A program made the translations under genes and the position numbers. 64,000 bases of DNA from Nipponacmea schrenckii (lineage: Eukaryota; Mollusca; Gastropoda; Lottiidae), in the NCBI GenBank assembly GCA_030562195.1, contig JAUJPP010000007.1:4588001-4652000 (forward strand), given 5' to 3'. The stretch's first letter is position 1; each line of letters starts with the position of its first letter. The notes beneath the pieces are model-generated. The model was not told where the DNA came from and did not search any database. It worked only from the letters and a program-made list of their open reading frames with translations. Shown here one piece after another: positions 20,930 through 32,178 of this stretch.

Positions 20930-21257
20930 AGGGATAGTGCGTCTAAGCATAAACATAAAGTTTTAGTTCTCAAGAATGGTCAATATGAGTACATGTATTA
21001 TATTCATCAGTGAACTTACCTGGTGTCATAAAGAAACAGAACTCCTTAAAATCTGGAAAACTCACAAAACTAGGACATTTTAGAAAAATGCTTAATCAAT
21101 TTATTAAGGGTTTTTCAATAATAAAATGCATATTTTTGGATAATAACTTTTTTTTGGTGAGGGGGGGGGGAGGATATTTATTTATTTTTTTTATGTTATT
21201 TATGGCAGCGATGAATAGAGCTCTTATTTTATGTTCATTCTAAGACCTATTATCCCT
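20930..21257. mobile_element. TTAA-flanked miniature inverted-repeat element (copy 3)
   Basis: Ends AGGGATAGTGCGTCTAAG and CTTAGACCTATTATCCCT (read inward, the latter is AGGGATAATAGGTCTAAG-like) are inverted, flanked by TTAA at 20926-20929 and 21258-21261. It shares ACTTACCTGGTGTCAT with the other copies in opposite orientation. A G-run (GAGGGGGGGGGGAGG) lies near 21160. Confidence 0.7.
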
Positions 21258-21262
21258 TTAAA

Positions 21263-24180
21263 GCTATAGCAACAGATTATTTATTGGTAAACAAGCAAGA
21301 GCTTCGCTAGACCTTCTGCTTATGAGCCCTTACTAACTTTCATAAATTCAGCCCATTGATTTGATTGTAAAAGTTACCTTCTGGTCGGATATTTGATGAT
21401 TGCATGAAGTTAATGGTGTGGACGTCATGCTTAATTTTATGAAGTGATAACCCTGTTCATTTTATTTGTGAATTAATTACGAGTGTTTTTTTTTTCCTGC
21501 ATTAAGAAAATTGTTAGTGTTTCTGGTTTATCAAATAATACTTACAAAAACTGGATTTGCGTACCGAACTTGCCTCGAATTCTTGATAGATCTTTATATT
21601 TAATAACCTGGAAGCTGGCAAACCTGGTATATTTTTATAGGGGTTCCTATGTCAGATCTTTGACTCTCAAAGTTATTTTATGGTTTTTTTTCCCGTTATT
21701 TCTGCAATGTTTGTTTATTATCAGTATAAACATGAGATTTTCTCGAGACTAGCTCACCGTTCTTTCTAGATCAATATTTCTTATGAAATCAGTCTCACGT
21801 ATAGAAAAGATCAAATTATGATTCTTAATATGATGCCAGTATCTTTTCACTGCCTTGTAATTTATTTCACTGCAAGATCCTTATCAAATGTTTTATGTTG
21901 AGAGATTATAGGAACTGATCTTGCATCTTATAATGAAGCAGAAATAAATGGATTTAGTAGAAATGTTCTCGAGGTTTTAATTGGTTGGTGTTGGTTCCTT
22001 GTTCTAGGCTATACATGTAGGCACGAATAGGCGTATCCAGAAATCAGGGGTTTTCAGCCCCATGCATAACCCATTTTTCGCGATAATCCTTACTCTTTCG
22101 TGATTTTTTATTAGATTTTCCTACAATGTCGAAGAATAGAAAATTATGATTGTCCCAAAAATAGTTACACCCAGGTTGAAAACCCCCTTATTTAGATCAA
22201 AATCAATACATCAGGTAATATGCCAAACTCTTGTTTATTTGCAAAGGTGAACTCTATGAAAGGGGTTCGGACTGAAATTCGTGTGTCTCAATATCGAACA
22301 GTAGTGATAAACTGATTTTAACACTTTCTGAAGTGCTATAAAATTACTTGCTTTAATAAGAAATATTTAATATTGATATTTCTCGAGGACTTACATTCCA
22401 CATTGAGATGAAATAAAGATTTGTTTTCACTACGACAATACAATGCCATTTTTTTAAAAACGTCATTCAAATTTGTATTATATTGGTACCGGTAACTCAA
22501 CTTATGAATTGCAGTAATTTGACATGGTCAATATGTACGATCAACATTCAACAAAACACTTCTTTAACCTTTATCAGTTATTCGTTTTTTGTATGATGAA
22601 CCAAACAGTTTTAAAAAGATAAAAGAATTTGTCATTTCCAAAAAGTCAACATTATTACATCATTTTCGATTCGTTTTGAGAATTATATATTTATAATTCA
22701 ATAGTCAGATTGTGTTTCCCCTATCTCCCTCACTTAAATTAACTTTACATTAAACAACGCAATAAGACCTTCTTATTTTTTTGTATAAAGCACCATAAAT
22801 TGGTCTACGTTTCTTTACAGTAAATTTCTGATTTACTATATCTGTACCACAATGGTGACTCTACGAACCACCGATTTTTGTACTTTCCTATAAGGCCAAT
22901 TGTACCGCAAAAGTTTACCTAATTTATTTTTTGGACAATATAGGTGAGTCATCTGTGTCTATTTGTAATGTAAAGGTAATCCTATATAATACTTCAATAA
23001 CTGGTAGAGTAAAAGTAGCCATCTTTATCACCAATGTATTAAAGTTCATTAATTGCTGCTAGCGTTGACAATAATGTTTCATAAATGTTTTTTGATAAAT
23101 CGAAAAAAACAAACCCTATTTTGTATGTATAGCGATAAAAAGCGTTAATATCCTATATACATCAATATCAAAAAGTTCTATTTGACGTAAACACGGAAAG
23201 GGATCCCAACATTTAGGCTAATTTTAAGGAATTATTTAAGAGAATGTAAACATTGTACAGTTCAAAAGGTGTCTTTACCAACCATCCTTTCTAGACATCC
23301 TTTTTAACCTTAAAGATTCTATTGCTACCTGCCATGACATAAATCTTTTCATTGTTACATGCCTAAGCTTGGTTTTTCGATTTCTCCATCAGTTCGTGTC
23401 CCGCCATGCCCATTAATATTGGACCTCTCTTGGAACAGAAATATCAACAATATTTCATCGTATCCACAGATGTGGCTCTTCTCCTTGTTTAGGCATTAGA
23501 ATATCTATTCTAATATCCTATATCTATGAGAACAAAAAGCAACTGTGTTTTTTTCGTGGTAGAAGTAAGCACCTAAATCGAAAAATTGCTTGGTATAGCA
23601 TTTACGTAAACAGCGCAATGATTACTGGTATATGGTTATCCCAGCTACAAGAATTACTAACATTGACAGTTTCAATTTGAAAAGTAATTACTTTATATTC
23701 TTTGATTATTTTATAACTTTCATCTCATGGGAAACTATAAAAAATGAAAGTATAAAATGACGTAATTACAAACACTATTCAAATATTTGATACTTATGAA
23801 TATTCATGTTTAGTTGTCCCCAAGCCTTTGATGATGCGGCTTATCTCATGTTCAATTATTTTAAGTATTAAATACCCGCAAGCACTGGACTACTCCCAGT
23901 CTCCATGGCTACAAAGACAAAAAGCTCTGGCAATAAGATATATCTATAGAATTATTTCAAAAGCTTAACGTGGAAGATTGATTGGAGAACAATCAAGCTT
24001 TTTATTGCAACATGAAAAGGTGCATTGTTTTGGCTGCAAGCGAAACATATTTTCTTTCTCTCTCTGAAGTATTGAATTGTAGTCGTCTGTCTTCTTTGAA
24101 GTAGCTAACTACGAGATTGTATTGGACTTTGACATATTCTTCTTTAACTTAAGACTTATTGTTTTAATATGACCTAGTAA
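21263..24180. other. Non-coding sequence with a possible small inverted-repeat element
   Basis: No supported gene. Near 22040-22190 a short pair AAATCAGGGGTTTTCAG / TTGAAAACCCCCTTATTT could be the ends of a ~150-bp miniature element, but the match is short and no target duplication is clear. Confidence 0.3.
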
Positions 24181-24186
24181 CTTTAC

Positions 24187-24633
24187 TTGCATCGATTTCT
24201 ACGTCCGACAATTATTCCAATCATGATGACGTCATATATTGGCTATGATTTTCGATTGGCGGGTAGCTCCACGATTTATTGTACTATCCGTTTCAGGCCC
24301 TCTTACATTGGGGATACGGTTGAACTATACCAATGTTCTAAGCGTAAACTATTATCACGAACTTATTTTGTGCCATCCAGTATCCCGCAAAGGTCAAGAC
24401 ACAAGGTTGAAACTGATCAAGGCGACTCCATAACTGATCCGCACTTACACAAATCCTTAGCGTCGCCATGTTGTCCTTTCATTGATCTCTTTAATACTCT
24501 ATTTATTTTTTGGCAAAATTCCACCATCAGAATTGCAGTTTTATGCCTTTGCTTGGTTTGTGTGGTCTCTCAAAGTTTTATGTCTTTAATCGCTAAGTTT
24601 GTATCGAACCAAATGATTAAGCTATGTATTTAA
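24187..24633 (+). other. 148-codon open frame of doubtful status
   Basis: The frame opens with TTG (first ATG at 24223) and is long for this composition. It lies in a patch slightly richer in GC than its surroundings. The C-terminal part is hydrophobic (IRIAVLCLCLVCVVSQS). No domain is recognised, and an overlapping frame (24239-24433) is equally open. It may be part of an old transposon or chance. Confidence 0.15.
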
Positions 24634-24639
24634 TGAAGA

Positions 24640-25640
24640 AGTTACATGGATATTTACTCCTCAGAGTTTATTATTGAATTTGTCAGCACAGAAATATGAA
24701 ATCATCCTCTTACCTAAAAGAGGGTAATCTGAAAGAACCAAAAGATTTTGAAGAGCTTTTAGATCAATGGACGCCTTATTCTCAGACATAAGCATATCAA
24801 AATATTAAATAAACTAAAAGATACCGAATTAACGGAACCCTGTTTCATATTTCCATCCGTATGTCCAAAAGGACCCATATTCCTGCCTTACAACCTGTTA
24901 TCATCATAATATTATTAAGATCATATTAAAGGGTCCTTATTTTTCAAATTATTAGAGCATATTGGTTCAAAGTTATATTTTAACTATCGATGAATTCGAG
25001 TGCTTTATGGATATTATATCAGAACCAACATAAACTGTGTGTATTCAAGCATGATATATATTGAAATAGCTCCACATGTCGGTTTTATTTTTTAAATCGA
25101 ATTATCAATAATTCTAACGAGAGTACCTCTTCTTAGTTATGTCTTTTCAAGCATTTCCTCAATTTATTTTTATAGAAGTTGACATTCAAAATATTAGCTC
25201 TTGATCAACAAAACGCATTGTCATCAGTTCTTTCTCTATTTAATCTATTATTTCAATATAATAGCAGTTCGATTGAATCCACCTACTTATTCAACATGAG
25301 CATCATTTTGCTCTTGTAAAACGTGTTGTTATTTTATCGGACATGATTTTGCCATCTTTAATATGAAAACACTAACATCGTCTGCAACAGTCGCCATATT
25401 GATTTTATACACCAGTTATGATGAATATAAATATTTTATTTAGAATCGTCGTCTGGAATCAAAAACCTCACTCGGCATTCTGCAACGTTTCCTATTCAAT
25501 CATTATACTTTTTTATATACTAATGACTGCCAAAATGTATCGCCAGCTTAGCTTTAATAAGGACTACAGTATACTGAATATAACCGATGAACATAATGCT
25601 TTTAATGCATGTAAGTTCAAAATATGAGGCATACGTTGAT
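24640..25640. other. Non-coding sequence, nothing recognised
   Basis: AT-rich sequence. The small frame at 25421-25627 has no recognisable feature. Confidence 0.4.
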
Positions 25641-25648
25641 ACCTTTAA

Positions 25649-26260
25649 AGGAGTAATAGGTGTTAGAATACACTCGTCCTGCAGCTAATATTTGTGTTTA
25701 ATATTGATAATTATTAGTTAAATAAGTATGCAACCCACACTTGATGAATTTTCAAAAAGCGACAATAAAACTAAATTAGGAATTCTTTAAAAAAGTGAGC
25801 AAGCGACGATTCCATTCAGTTTGAGAACAAAAGCTTCTGGGAAATCAACGCTTAAACATCCTTGCGCAAGCGAGCTATGGCAATCATCCTTCGGTGCATA
25901 CAAACAAATATTATTATGATTAATTTTGGTTGAATATTTTGTCAGTGTTGGAGTATTCATTCAAAATCATATGAATAGCTTTTTCTCGGTTTTCCGTGAG
26001 TTGAAATATCGTACATTCAAGAGTACAGGTCAAGGACGCGGGAAAACCAAATGTTAGAGTTACTTCCCTTAATAATTACAATTTTAAAAATCGCTTATTG
26101 AATGTATTAAGCGTTTTGTAATTAACTACTTGATATTGTGGCGTAAAGAGGGATTTTGATGTATAGTGATGACACCAGGTAAGTCCATTGGTGGATGTAT
26201 ACTGTTATTAGTCAAGTTTGAAATTAAAATTTTATCTTTCTTCTAACGGCTATTATCCCT
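25649..26260. mobile_element. TTAA-flanked miniature inverted-repeat element (copy 2)
   Basis: The left end AGGAGTAATAGGTGTTAGAA follows TTAA (25645-25648). The right end CTAACGGCTATTATCCC meets TTAA (26261-26264), with one terminal base lost. Internal sequence is collinear with copy 1 at 9288 (ACACTCGTCCT, GTTAAATAAGTATGCAACCC, GCGACGATTCCATT, GTCAAGGACGCG, GAGGGATTTTGATGTATA, GTAAGTCCATTGGTGGAT). It has about 150 bp near 25865-26015 that are absent from copy 1. Confidence 0.75.
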
Positions 26261-26264
26261 TAAA

Positions 26265-26854
26265 AGTGTAGATTTATTTAATAAATCTCCACAACATAAT
26301 GTTATTATATCGTACATTTACACTTTAATGATTTGTTAATTGAAGTAAATTTATTTATTTAACTAACATTGTTCGTTCATTTCAATCAAATAGTTATAAT
26401 TTTCCTCACAGCGTGTGTAATAATTTATCTTACAGCAAGTACTAACTAATTAGTGTGATCAAGTTGAATTTATTTACATATTCAATATTGATATAGGTAT
26501 ACATAGGTTATATTAATTTCACATTAATATCTCTCACTACACATTAATCTCTATCTGTTTCAGATTATTGTTGATCTAGTAACCCGACCTCAGGCTATAT
26601 TCGTGGTATCATCCATCATTACGTTAAAGTTGCAATTCAATGACTAATGCGGAGAGAATTGTGTGGTAAAACTACCTCGGAATTATATACTGGAATGTTT
26701 CAATTTGGTAGATAATTGTGCTCAAAATAAAACAGTATTACGATTATGCATAAATGACAATATGTTTTAATCCAAGTAGAAGGACATGTTCTGCTCTCCC
26801 CAGTGCACACAATTAAAAAAATCGAGCCAACATAAGGACTGGCGATTTTAATTG
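26265..26854. other. Non-coding sequence, nothing recognised
   Basis: AT-rich sequence between two repeats, with no ORF or motif of note. Confidence 0.4.
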
Positions 26855-27120
26855 ATAAGGCAGTGGTCAAGTCCGAATTTGATGATTTTTTTTTTTCATG
26901 AACAGTCTTTGAGTTATTGCCCTTGACTTAGTAAATTTGCGTCATTAATATTTTGTGGATGCAAAAGAAGCTACAATTTTTCAAAGCATTTTGATGAAAA
27001 TTTGTGCGAGCATTGGCATTGAAAAAATGTTCAATAAATGTCTTTAGAGTTATTGCTCAATTTATTATTCAAATTCAATGCTGCCAGTGGGCGTAATGTT
27101 ACCTTGCCTGGCAAGCTATT
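26855..27120 (+). repeat. 3' part of the mollusc-type dispersed repeat
   Basis: It shares GTCAAGT..GAATTTGA, ATGAACAGT.TTTGAGTTATTGC, CCCTTGACTTAGTAAA and the terminal block TTATTATTCAAATTCAATGC..TTACCTTGCCTGGCAAGCTAT with the full copy ending at 46830. The 5' hairpin end is missing. Confidence 0.7.
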
Positions 27121-27755
27121 TTTAAAACAAAATGACGGATTAACTTAATCACTATATTGATTCTACTTAACCTTGAATATTTTCTTTTAACTCATTGAGT
27201 GCCTTGACGCCCCCAACTCCTCTTATTTCCATAATAACTAAATCAAGCTTTTTAAAGATACAATCAAATCACTACCTTCCATGATATTCTCTAAAAATCA
27301 ATACTTAAACTATTCACAAATTCTCACAAATGGAAATAAATGATGTTCAGATGTTAAATAAATGTAATGCGCGACCCTAAAGATATTCATGGATGACAAT
27401 TTTCACGCAATAAAATAACCTATGCACATTTTTGAAACACTTTTTTACATTCTTTATTTATTCAATATCTTTAAAAAGTAATACAGAAGAAATTAAACTG
27501 GTAATTATGTGACTATTTCAAACTGTCTAGTCAATTAGGAAATATACACAAAAGCTTCCTAGTTTACAAATAGCTATTAAGTGCTGGACTAATTTAGTAA
27601 TTTTACTGATTCTTCAAATAGCTATGATTCAACTCGCTCATGTCAATTACATGTATGAGTAATAGTGCGCTTTTTGTGCGAAACCGACCTTTTATGTATA
27701 GGAATGATCAGCATTTGAAACTATATGTAATCCTACATTTACTGCTTGTACTGCA
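27121..27755. other. Non-coding sequence before the satellite
   Basis: No gene or repeat recognised. Confidence 0.4.
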
Positions 27756-29962
27756 CGTAGTAGTTTTACCATCAACACCTTAATCTAAACTCTGGACATC
27801 ATAAAGACAGCTTATAGTTTTACCATCAACACGTAAATCTAAACTCTGGTCATCGTTAAAACAGCTTATAGTTTTATCATCAACACGTCAATCTAAAATC
27901 TGGCCATCTTTAAAACAGCTTATAGTTTTATCATCAACAATTCAATCTTAACTCTGGCCATCGTAAAGACGGGTTATAGTTTTACCATCAACACCTTAAT
28001 CTAAACTCTGGTCATCGTAAAGACGGCTTATACTTTTACCATCAACACGCCAATCTAAACTCTGGCCATCGTAAAGACAGCTTATAGTTTTAACATCAAC
28101 ACGTCAACCTAAACTCTGGCCATCGTAAAGACTGCTTATAGTTTTATCATTAACACGTCAATCTAAACTCTGGTCATCGTAAAGAAAGCTTATGCTTTTA
28201 CTATCAACACGCCAATCTTAACTCTGGCGATCGTAAAGACAGCTTATAGTTTTATCATCAACACGTCAATCTAAACTCTGGCCATCGTAAAGACAGCTTA
28301 TAGTTTTATCATCAACACGTCAATCTAAACTCTGGCCATGGTTAATACAACTTATGGTTTAATCATCCACACGGCAATCTAAACTCTGGACTTCGTAAAG
28401 ACAGCTTATAGTTTTATCATCAACACGTCAAACTAAAATCTGGACATCATTGAGACAGCTTATAGTCTTGCCATCAGTACCTCAATCTAAACTCTGGACA
28501 TCGTAAAGACAGTTTAAAGTTTTATCATCAACACGTCAATCTTAACTCTGGCCATCGTAAAGACAGCTTATAGTTTTATCATCAACACGCCAATCTTAAC
28601 TCTGGTCATCGTAAAGACAGCTTATAGTTTTATCATCAACACGTCAATCTAAACTCTGGCCATGGTTAATACACCTTATGGTTTAATCATCCACACGGCA
28701 ATATAAACTCTGGACTTCGTAAAGACAGCTTATAGTTTTATCATCAACACGTCAAACTAAAATCTGGACATCGTTGAGACAGCTTATAGTCTTACCATCA
28801 GTACGTCAATCTAAACTCTGGACATCGTAAAGACAGTTTATAGTTTTATCATCAACACGTCAATCTTAACTCTGGCCATCGCAAAGACAGCTTATAGTTT
28901 TATCATCAACACGTCAATCTTAACTCTGGCCATCGTAAAGACAGCTTATAGTTTTATCATCAACACGTCAATCTAAATTCTGGCTATCGTAAAGACAGCT
29001 TATAGTCTAACCATCAACACGTCAATCTAAACTCTGGCCATGGTTAATACAACTTATGGTTTAATCATCCACACGGCAATCTAAACTCTGGATTTCGTAA
29101 AGACAGCTTATAGTTTTATCATCAACGACTTAGATTAGACTCTGGTCATCGTAAAGACGGCTTATACTTTTACCATCAACACGTAAATCTAAACTCTGGA
29201 CTTCGTAAAGACAGCTTATAGTTTTATCATCAACACGTCAAATTAAACTCTGGACATCGTTAAGACAGCTTATAGTCTTACCATCAATACGCCAATCTAA
29301 ACTCTGGACATCGTAAAGACAGCTTATAGTCTTACCATCAATACGTCAATCTAAACTCTGGACATCGTAAAGACAACTTATAGTTTTAACATCAACACGT
29401 CATAATAAACTTTGGCCATCGTAAAGACGGCTTATAGTCTTACCATCAATACGTCAATCTGAACTCTGGATTTCGTAAAGACAGCTTATAGTTTTATCAT
29501 CAACGACTTAGATTAGAATCTGGCCATCGTAAAGTCAACTTATAGTTTTATCATCAACGACTTAATTTAGAATCTGGTTTCCTAAAGACTGTTTGTAGTT
29601 TTTGCATCAGTACCTCAATTTTAAATCGGGCCATCGAAAAGACTTCTGGTAGATTTACCACAACCACCTTGATCTTAAATGTGGTTTTCGTAAATACTTC
29701 ATTTACCATTGCCCTTACCTCAATCTAGAAGCTGGCAATGGAAGGCTTCTTGTAGTTTTACAACAACCAGAATTTGGCTTTCGTAAAGGTTGTACGTAGT
29801 TCGATCTTACCTCTGGCCATCTTAAATAATGCTTGTAATTTTTACAATCAACAGCTGAATCAAGAATCTAAACCTTGTATGTAGTTTTGTCATCAACATC
29901 TCAATCTAAAATGTGGCCTATCATTAAGAATATTTGTAGTTTTACCACCAAAACCTCAATCC
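27756..29962 (+). repeat. 54-bp satellite array with higher-order structure
   Basis: About 40 tandem units of 54 bp, roughly CATCGTAAAGACAGCTTATA + GTTTTATCATCAACACGTCA + ATCTAAACTCTGGC. The unit length was read from repeated ACACGT positions (28261 and 28315). Variant units are arranged non-randomly: a unit starting CATGGTTAATACAACTTATG occurs at 28337, 28661 and 29039, spaced exactly 6 and 7 units apart, each followed by the same variant GGCAAT.TAAACTCTGGA.TTC unit. The right third (from ~29560) decays gradually. No ORF runs through it. Confidence 0.95.
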
Positions 29963-30329
29963 CAAATATAATTCAAACGTTAACTTTCTGCAGTAAACAA
30001 GCCGTTTGAAAATGAGAACAGGATCAAAGCTTGCCAAACCGAATAAAACGTCTCTTATGAAACCTTTTCATCTTTGGATATCACAAACTGGTAAATATTC
30101 CACCATGGTATTGGGATGTAGCTGATACCATTTATGAAATATAACAGAAGAGATAATTATATTTATAATTAAAGTGTCCATAACTATATAAAGCCTTAAT
30201 TATTGTAGCTGAAACAAATTGGACATGAAAGACAATTAGGACTAACTAAATTAAGTTGAGAAGGGAAATATTTTTCGCTCGACTTAATGTGGATAAGGAC
30301 AGTACATGGCTTTGACCGTAATCATGTCA
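29963..30329. other. Non-coding spacer
   Basis: Unique-looking AT-rich sequence between the satellite and the palindromic element. Confidence 0.4.
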
Positions 30330-31005
30330 GTTTTGTATGGAAGGGAATAGCTGCCATAATTAGATGCAATGAAGAAGTGTTTAATTCCATTGTAATACGT
30401 CAAATGACATGTGTGATAAAACAAGATACATTAATATAAAAAAAACATATGACAACTTTTGTTAAAGTAAATTGTTTTAAAACAAAAGTTTTATGTTTAA
30501 CGGTTAGATCACTCTTGTTTTTGTAGAATATAATATTACTAAATACATTTTACATTAGATGTATGTCACAAACCCCCCTCCATAACACATTGGTTATTTG
30601 TCGCGTGCAGTTTCTCCAATTAAATTTCACTTTTGTCATATCTATTTTGTCGTATCTTTTACGTTCATCACATGACCATCACGTGACCAAAAAAATAGAA
30701 ATCATTTAATAACTGCTCCCAGTGGAATTTATAGTCTTGTTCTTCATGACAGACGGTGAATGAATTTTCGCCACCAATTTCCATGATAATAATAATGATT
30801 CTTTATTTGGGTCAACAATTTATTATGCATAACATTTTCGATTTCTCATTTAAGTTCGATTGTTGAAGCCATTGCTTAAACTGTCTCGCTGCTAAAGCCG
30901 CTTTTCTTTATTTTTTTGGCATTTATCTATTTGGACACATCATTCGGAAATAAAATATAGTTCACCGCTTCAAGAGTTAATCAAGACCCTTAATTTAGAT
31001 ACTTG

Positions 31006-31310
31006 TACTTAGCAGACAACATAAGCAAGGTTGTGGAGCTACTGAAACAAGCTGCATCCCACCTCACTTCAAATTCCGAGGTTTTGTCTGAGCCAGAAAA
31101 CCAGTCACAAACCACCGATAAGGAGTCAACTAATAATACTAATAATACTATCCGTCAAGAAATGTGTCGCCTGTTTTCTCTTTATAAGGCTAGTACTAGT
31201 ACCGAGGCCTAATAGTAGTAGTGGAATGGAGAGGGGCCGATTTTTTGGTGGCAGCAGTACCAGTAGTAGATCAAAGCTTTTTGTTGGGGGGGGGGGGGGT
31301 CTGGCACAGG
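31006..31310 (+). pseudogene. ORF fragment inside the palindromic element
   Basis: An open frame from ~31006 to 31212 reads YLADNISKVVELLKQAASHL, then a Gln/Thr/Asn-rich linker and IRQEMCRLFSLYKASTSTE before two stops. In the next frame the Ser/Gly-rich RPNSSSGMERGRFFGG and GGGGSGTGKSS follow, so a frameshift near 31205 has probably broken it. A helix, then a Ser-rich linker, then 'RLFSxY' recalls repeat-encoded proteins I have seen in aquatic invertebrates, but I cannot name a family. There is no in-frame ATG at the start; the inner arm supplies the N-terminal part. Confidence 0.4.
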
Positions 31311-31394
31311 CAAATCATCGGAATTTGAAGTGAGGTGGGATGCAGCTTGTCTTAGAAGCTCCGCGACCTAAAAATCAGATGTGTCTAAATAGAT

Positions 31395-31615
31395 CAGTGG
31401 AATTCAACCTTTTCAAGCACTGTCCCCATTTTTTTGGTTAATGAAAAGTTCGCGTCTCCTAGTTCATTTCAAATATTGACTTTAAAGGCCTTGCATTAAA
31501 TCTCAAACCAAAACATGTTCACAGACACAACAGTTTTTTTGTTTTTTTTTTTGCGATTATATGTTGTTCGCGTGACCTAAAAGTTTTCCGACATCCCCAA
31601 GGTTGAAAACTACTG
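31395..31615. mobile_element. 221-bp hAT-like miniature element
   Basis: The ends CAGTGGAATTCAACCTT and AAGGTTGAAAACTACTG are imperfect inverted repeats beginning CAGTRG. They are flanked by a perfect 8-bp duplication AAATAGAT (31387-31394 and 31616-31623). CAG-type ends and 8-bp duplications define hAT elements. It is nested in the right arm of the 30336-32172 palindrome, and the left arm has the uninterrupted site, so it inserted after the palindrome formed. Confidence 0.85.
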
Positions 31616-32178
31616 AAATAGATAAATGCCAAAAAAAAATAAAGAAAAGAAAAACAATTCTTAACCTGGAAAGGGGCTTTAGCAAAGAGACAGTTTAAGC
31701 AAAGGCTTAAATAAGCGAACTTAAATGGGAAATCGAAAATGTTATGCATAATAAATTGTTGACCCAATTATTATTATTATCATGGAAAGAACAAGATTAT
31801 AAATTCCACTGGGAGCAGTTCTTAAATGATTTCTATTTTTTGGTCACGTGATGGTCGTAAAAGATACGACAAAATAGATATGACAAAAGTGAAATGTTAA
31901 AAGAGAACCTGCACGCGACAAATAACCAGTGTGTTATGAAGGGGGGTTTGTGACATACATCTAATGTAAAAAGTCTTTAGTAATATTATATTCTACAAAA
32001 ACAAGAGTGATCTTGCCGTTAAACATACAACTTTTGTTTTAAAAAAGTTTACTTTAACAAAAGCAGTCACATGTCTTTTGATATTAAGGTATTTTGTTTT
32101 ATTACACATGTATTACAATGGAATTAGACACTTCTTCATTGCATCTAATTATGGCAGCTATTCCCTTCCATAGTTTTG

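Larger units (their letters stand above)
30336..32172. mobile_element. 1.84-kb palindromic transposon with 6-bp target duplication
   Basis: Termini TATGGAAGGGAATAGCTGCC and its exact inverse are flanked on both sides by GTTTTG (30330-30335 and 32173-32178), a perfect 6-bp duplication. The arms (30336-31078 and 31319-32172) are highly similar inverted copies along their whole length, apart from an insertion at 31395-31615 and a stretch near 30930-31020 missing from the right arm. A 240-bp loop (31079-31318) carries coding-like sequence and a G-run. The ends resemble those of the 136-bp element at 53167, which also has a 6-bp duplication. A 6-bp duplication with TA-Y ends is what I recall for the IS3EU superfamily; that placement is tentative. 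No transposase domain is visible. Confidence 0.8.

Noticed and set aside
22040..22190. Possible miniature inverted-repeat element
   Set aside because: The inverted match is only about 13-16 bp with gaps, and no target duplication could be found.
27756..29962. CRISPR-like array
   Set aside because: Units are contiguous 54-bp tandem repeats without unique spacers, in a eukaryotic context.
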